Source: Pseudomonadota bacterium (GTDB lineage: Bacteria; Pseudomonadota; Alphaproteobacteria; Rhizobiales; Xanthobacteraceae). From it: a DNA stretch of 6,366 bases. Below, piece after piece: positions 5,525-6,366 of the stretch; the first letter of the stretch is position 1; each line of letters starts with the position of its first letter. The notes under the pieces are model-generated. The model was given only the letters and a program-made list of their open reading frames with translations. It did not search any database and had not been told where the DNA came from. The DNA lies in assembly GCA_023433965.1 (NCBI GenBank), contig JAEYTQ010000551.1, positions 1 to 6,366 on the forward strand. Reading direction: 5' to 3'. The position numbers and the translations under genes were made by a program.

Positions 5525-6366
5525 TCACTCGTTGACGGCGTGGATCGTGGGTGTCGCTGCGGCATGGTCGCGGTCGAAGCCGATGCGCGCCTGTACCACG
5601 TAGAGCGGGCGGCGTTTCACCTCGGCATGGATACGTCCGACATAGAGGCCGACGATGCCCGTCATCAGCATGTTGATGCCGCACAAGAGCGACACGACGA
5701 CGATCGTCGACGACCAACCGGTGACGAGATGGCTGTCCTTGCCGAGCCACAACAGGACCACCCAGCCGCCGTAGAGGAGCGCGAGCCCGGACACTGTCAA
5801 TCCGCACCAGATGGCGAGCCGCAACGGCAGATCGGAAAAGCCGAGCGCGGCGTTCACCGCCAGGCGGATCATCTTGAACAGCGGGTATTTGGTTTCGCCC
5901 GCGGCGCGCTCGAGCCGGTGGAAGGCGACCTCGGTCTGCCGGAAGCCGAGCCAGGCGATCATGCCGCGCACGAAACGATCCTGCTCCGGCATCTGCTTGA
6001 GCGCGTCGAGCACCTTGCGATCGATCAGGCGGAAGTCGCCGACATCGGCGGGGATGCCGACCGAGGACATCCTGCCGAGCAGCCGATAGAACAGATGCGC
6101 GGTCGCGCGCTTGAAACGGCTTTCGCCCTCGCGCGACAAGCGGCGGGCGTGGACGATGTCGTTGCCCTCCTTCCACTTCGAGATCAGTTGCTCGATCACT
6201 TCGGGCGGGTCCTGCAGATCCGCATCCATGACGATGACCGCCTCGCCCTGCGCGGCGTCCATGCCGGCGGTGATGGCGACCTGATGGCCGAAATTTCGCG
6301 ACAGGCCGATGTAGCGAAAGCGCGGATCGCGCGCGGCGAGCGCGCGCAGCACGATAGGGCTCGTAT
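5525..6366 (-). CDS. Family 2 glycosyltransferase, GtrB/DPM1 type (N-terminus outside window)
   Basis: Enzymes of this type move a sugar from a nucleotide donor to a polyprenyl phosphate at the cytoplasmic face of the inner membrane, making a lipid-linked sugar for later transfer on the other side. Counting from the GTG codon at 6352 (internal, since the frame continues to the window edge as Thr-Ser-Pro-Ile before it), the protein shows SRNFGHQVAITAGMDAA at 18-34, the metal- and donor-binding DADLQDPPE at 43-51, GDFRLIDRKV at 105-114 and DRFVRGMIAWLGF at 125-137, all typical of the GtrB family. Two C-terminal membrane helices lie near 175-203 and 216-238, followed by the signature VGLYVGRIHAEVKRRPLYVV (about 234-253) and a short cytoplasmic tail. 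Roughly the first 40 residues are missing by comparison with the family. Sugar and lipid specificity cannot be told. It is upstream of and probably cotranscribed with the methyltransferase gene, separated by eight bases. Confidence 0.95.
   Translation of the reverse strand, partial: TSPIVLRALAARDPRFRYIGLSRNFGHQVAITAGMDAAQGEAVIVMDADLQDPPEVIEQLISKWKEGNDIVHARRLSREGESRFKRATAHLFYRLLGRMSSVGIPADVGDFRLIDRKVLDALKQMPEQDRFVRGMIAWLGFRQTEVAFHRLERAAGETKYPLFKMIRLAVNAALGFSDLPLRLAIWCGLTVSGLALLYGGWVVLLWLGKDSHLVTGWSSTIVVVSLLCGINMLMTGIVGLYVGRIHAEVKRRPLYVVQARIGFDRDHAAATPTIHAVNE

Noticed and set aside
5517..6176. An N-terminal extension of the methyltransferase frame, which would make a 447-residue protein
   Set aside because: The extension is an Arg/Pro-rich out-of-frame reading of the glycosyltransferase gene. 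The methyltransferase domain is complete from ATG 5516 onward.

Overview
The window is GC-rich, and its long reading frames use G or C at most third codon positions. The FtsH C-terminus, the GtrB-type glycosyltransferase and the intergenic signals look alphaproteobacterial, most like the Bradyrhizobium/Rhodopseudomonas group. This placement rests on recognising protein sequence and was not tested by a search. I see five protein-coding genes, the outer two cut by the window edges. There is no rRNA, tRNA, CRISPR array, insertion sequence or phage gene.

Left part (1-1054): the 3' half of ftsH, the membrane AAA+ zinc protease, which ends in a textbook intrinsic terminator with a GAAA loop. The spacer after it (1055-1205) holds a second GC-rich hairpin, a 14-bp palindrome matching the FixK/FNR-type pattern TTG(A/C)-N6-(T/G)CAA, and a strong Shine-Dalgarno that may fold into a hairpin.

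Middle part (1206-3323): a two-gene operon of a tandem universal stress protein (279 aa) and an APC-superfamily amino acid permease (417 aa), 24 bases apart. USP domains occur fused to APC transporters in some organisms. Here they are adjacent, separate genes, possibly under low-oxygen control.

Right part (3390-6366): three genes with a cell-surface glycan or lipid-glycan flavour. A 480-aa polytopic membrane protein resembling GT-C glycosyltransferases runs rightward. It meets, stop codon to stop codon with no spacer, a leftward pair: a GtrB/DPM1-type family 2 glycosyltransferase (N-terminus beyond the window) and a SAM-dependent methyltransferase that is probably translationally coupled to it. 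A plausible working model is that the GT2 enzyme makes a polyprenyl-phosphate sugar and a GT-C-like enzyme uses it on the periplasmic side, with the methyltransferase modifying a sugar or lipid. The substrate cannot be read from the sequence.

Most of the window is ordinary chromosomal content. The items most worth a second look are the FixK-like box with the possible SD hairpin ahead of the stress-protein/permease operon, and the zero-spacer convergent glycan genes.
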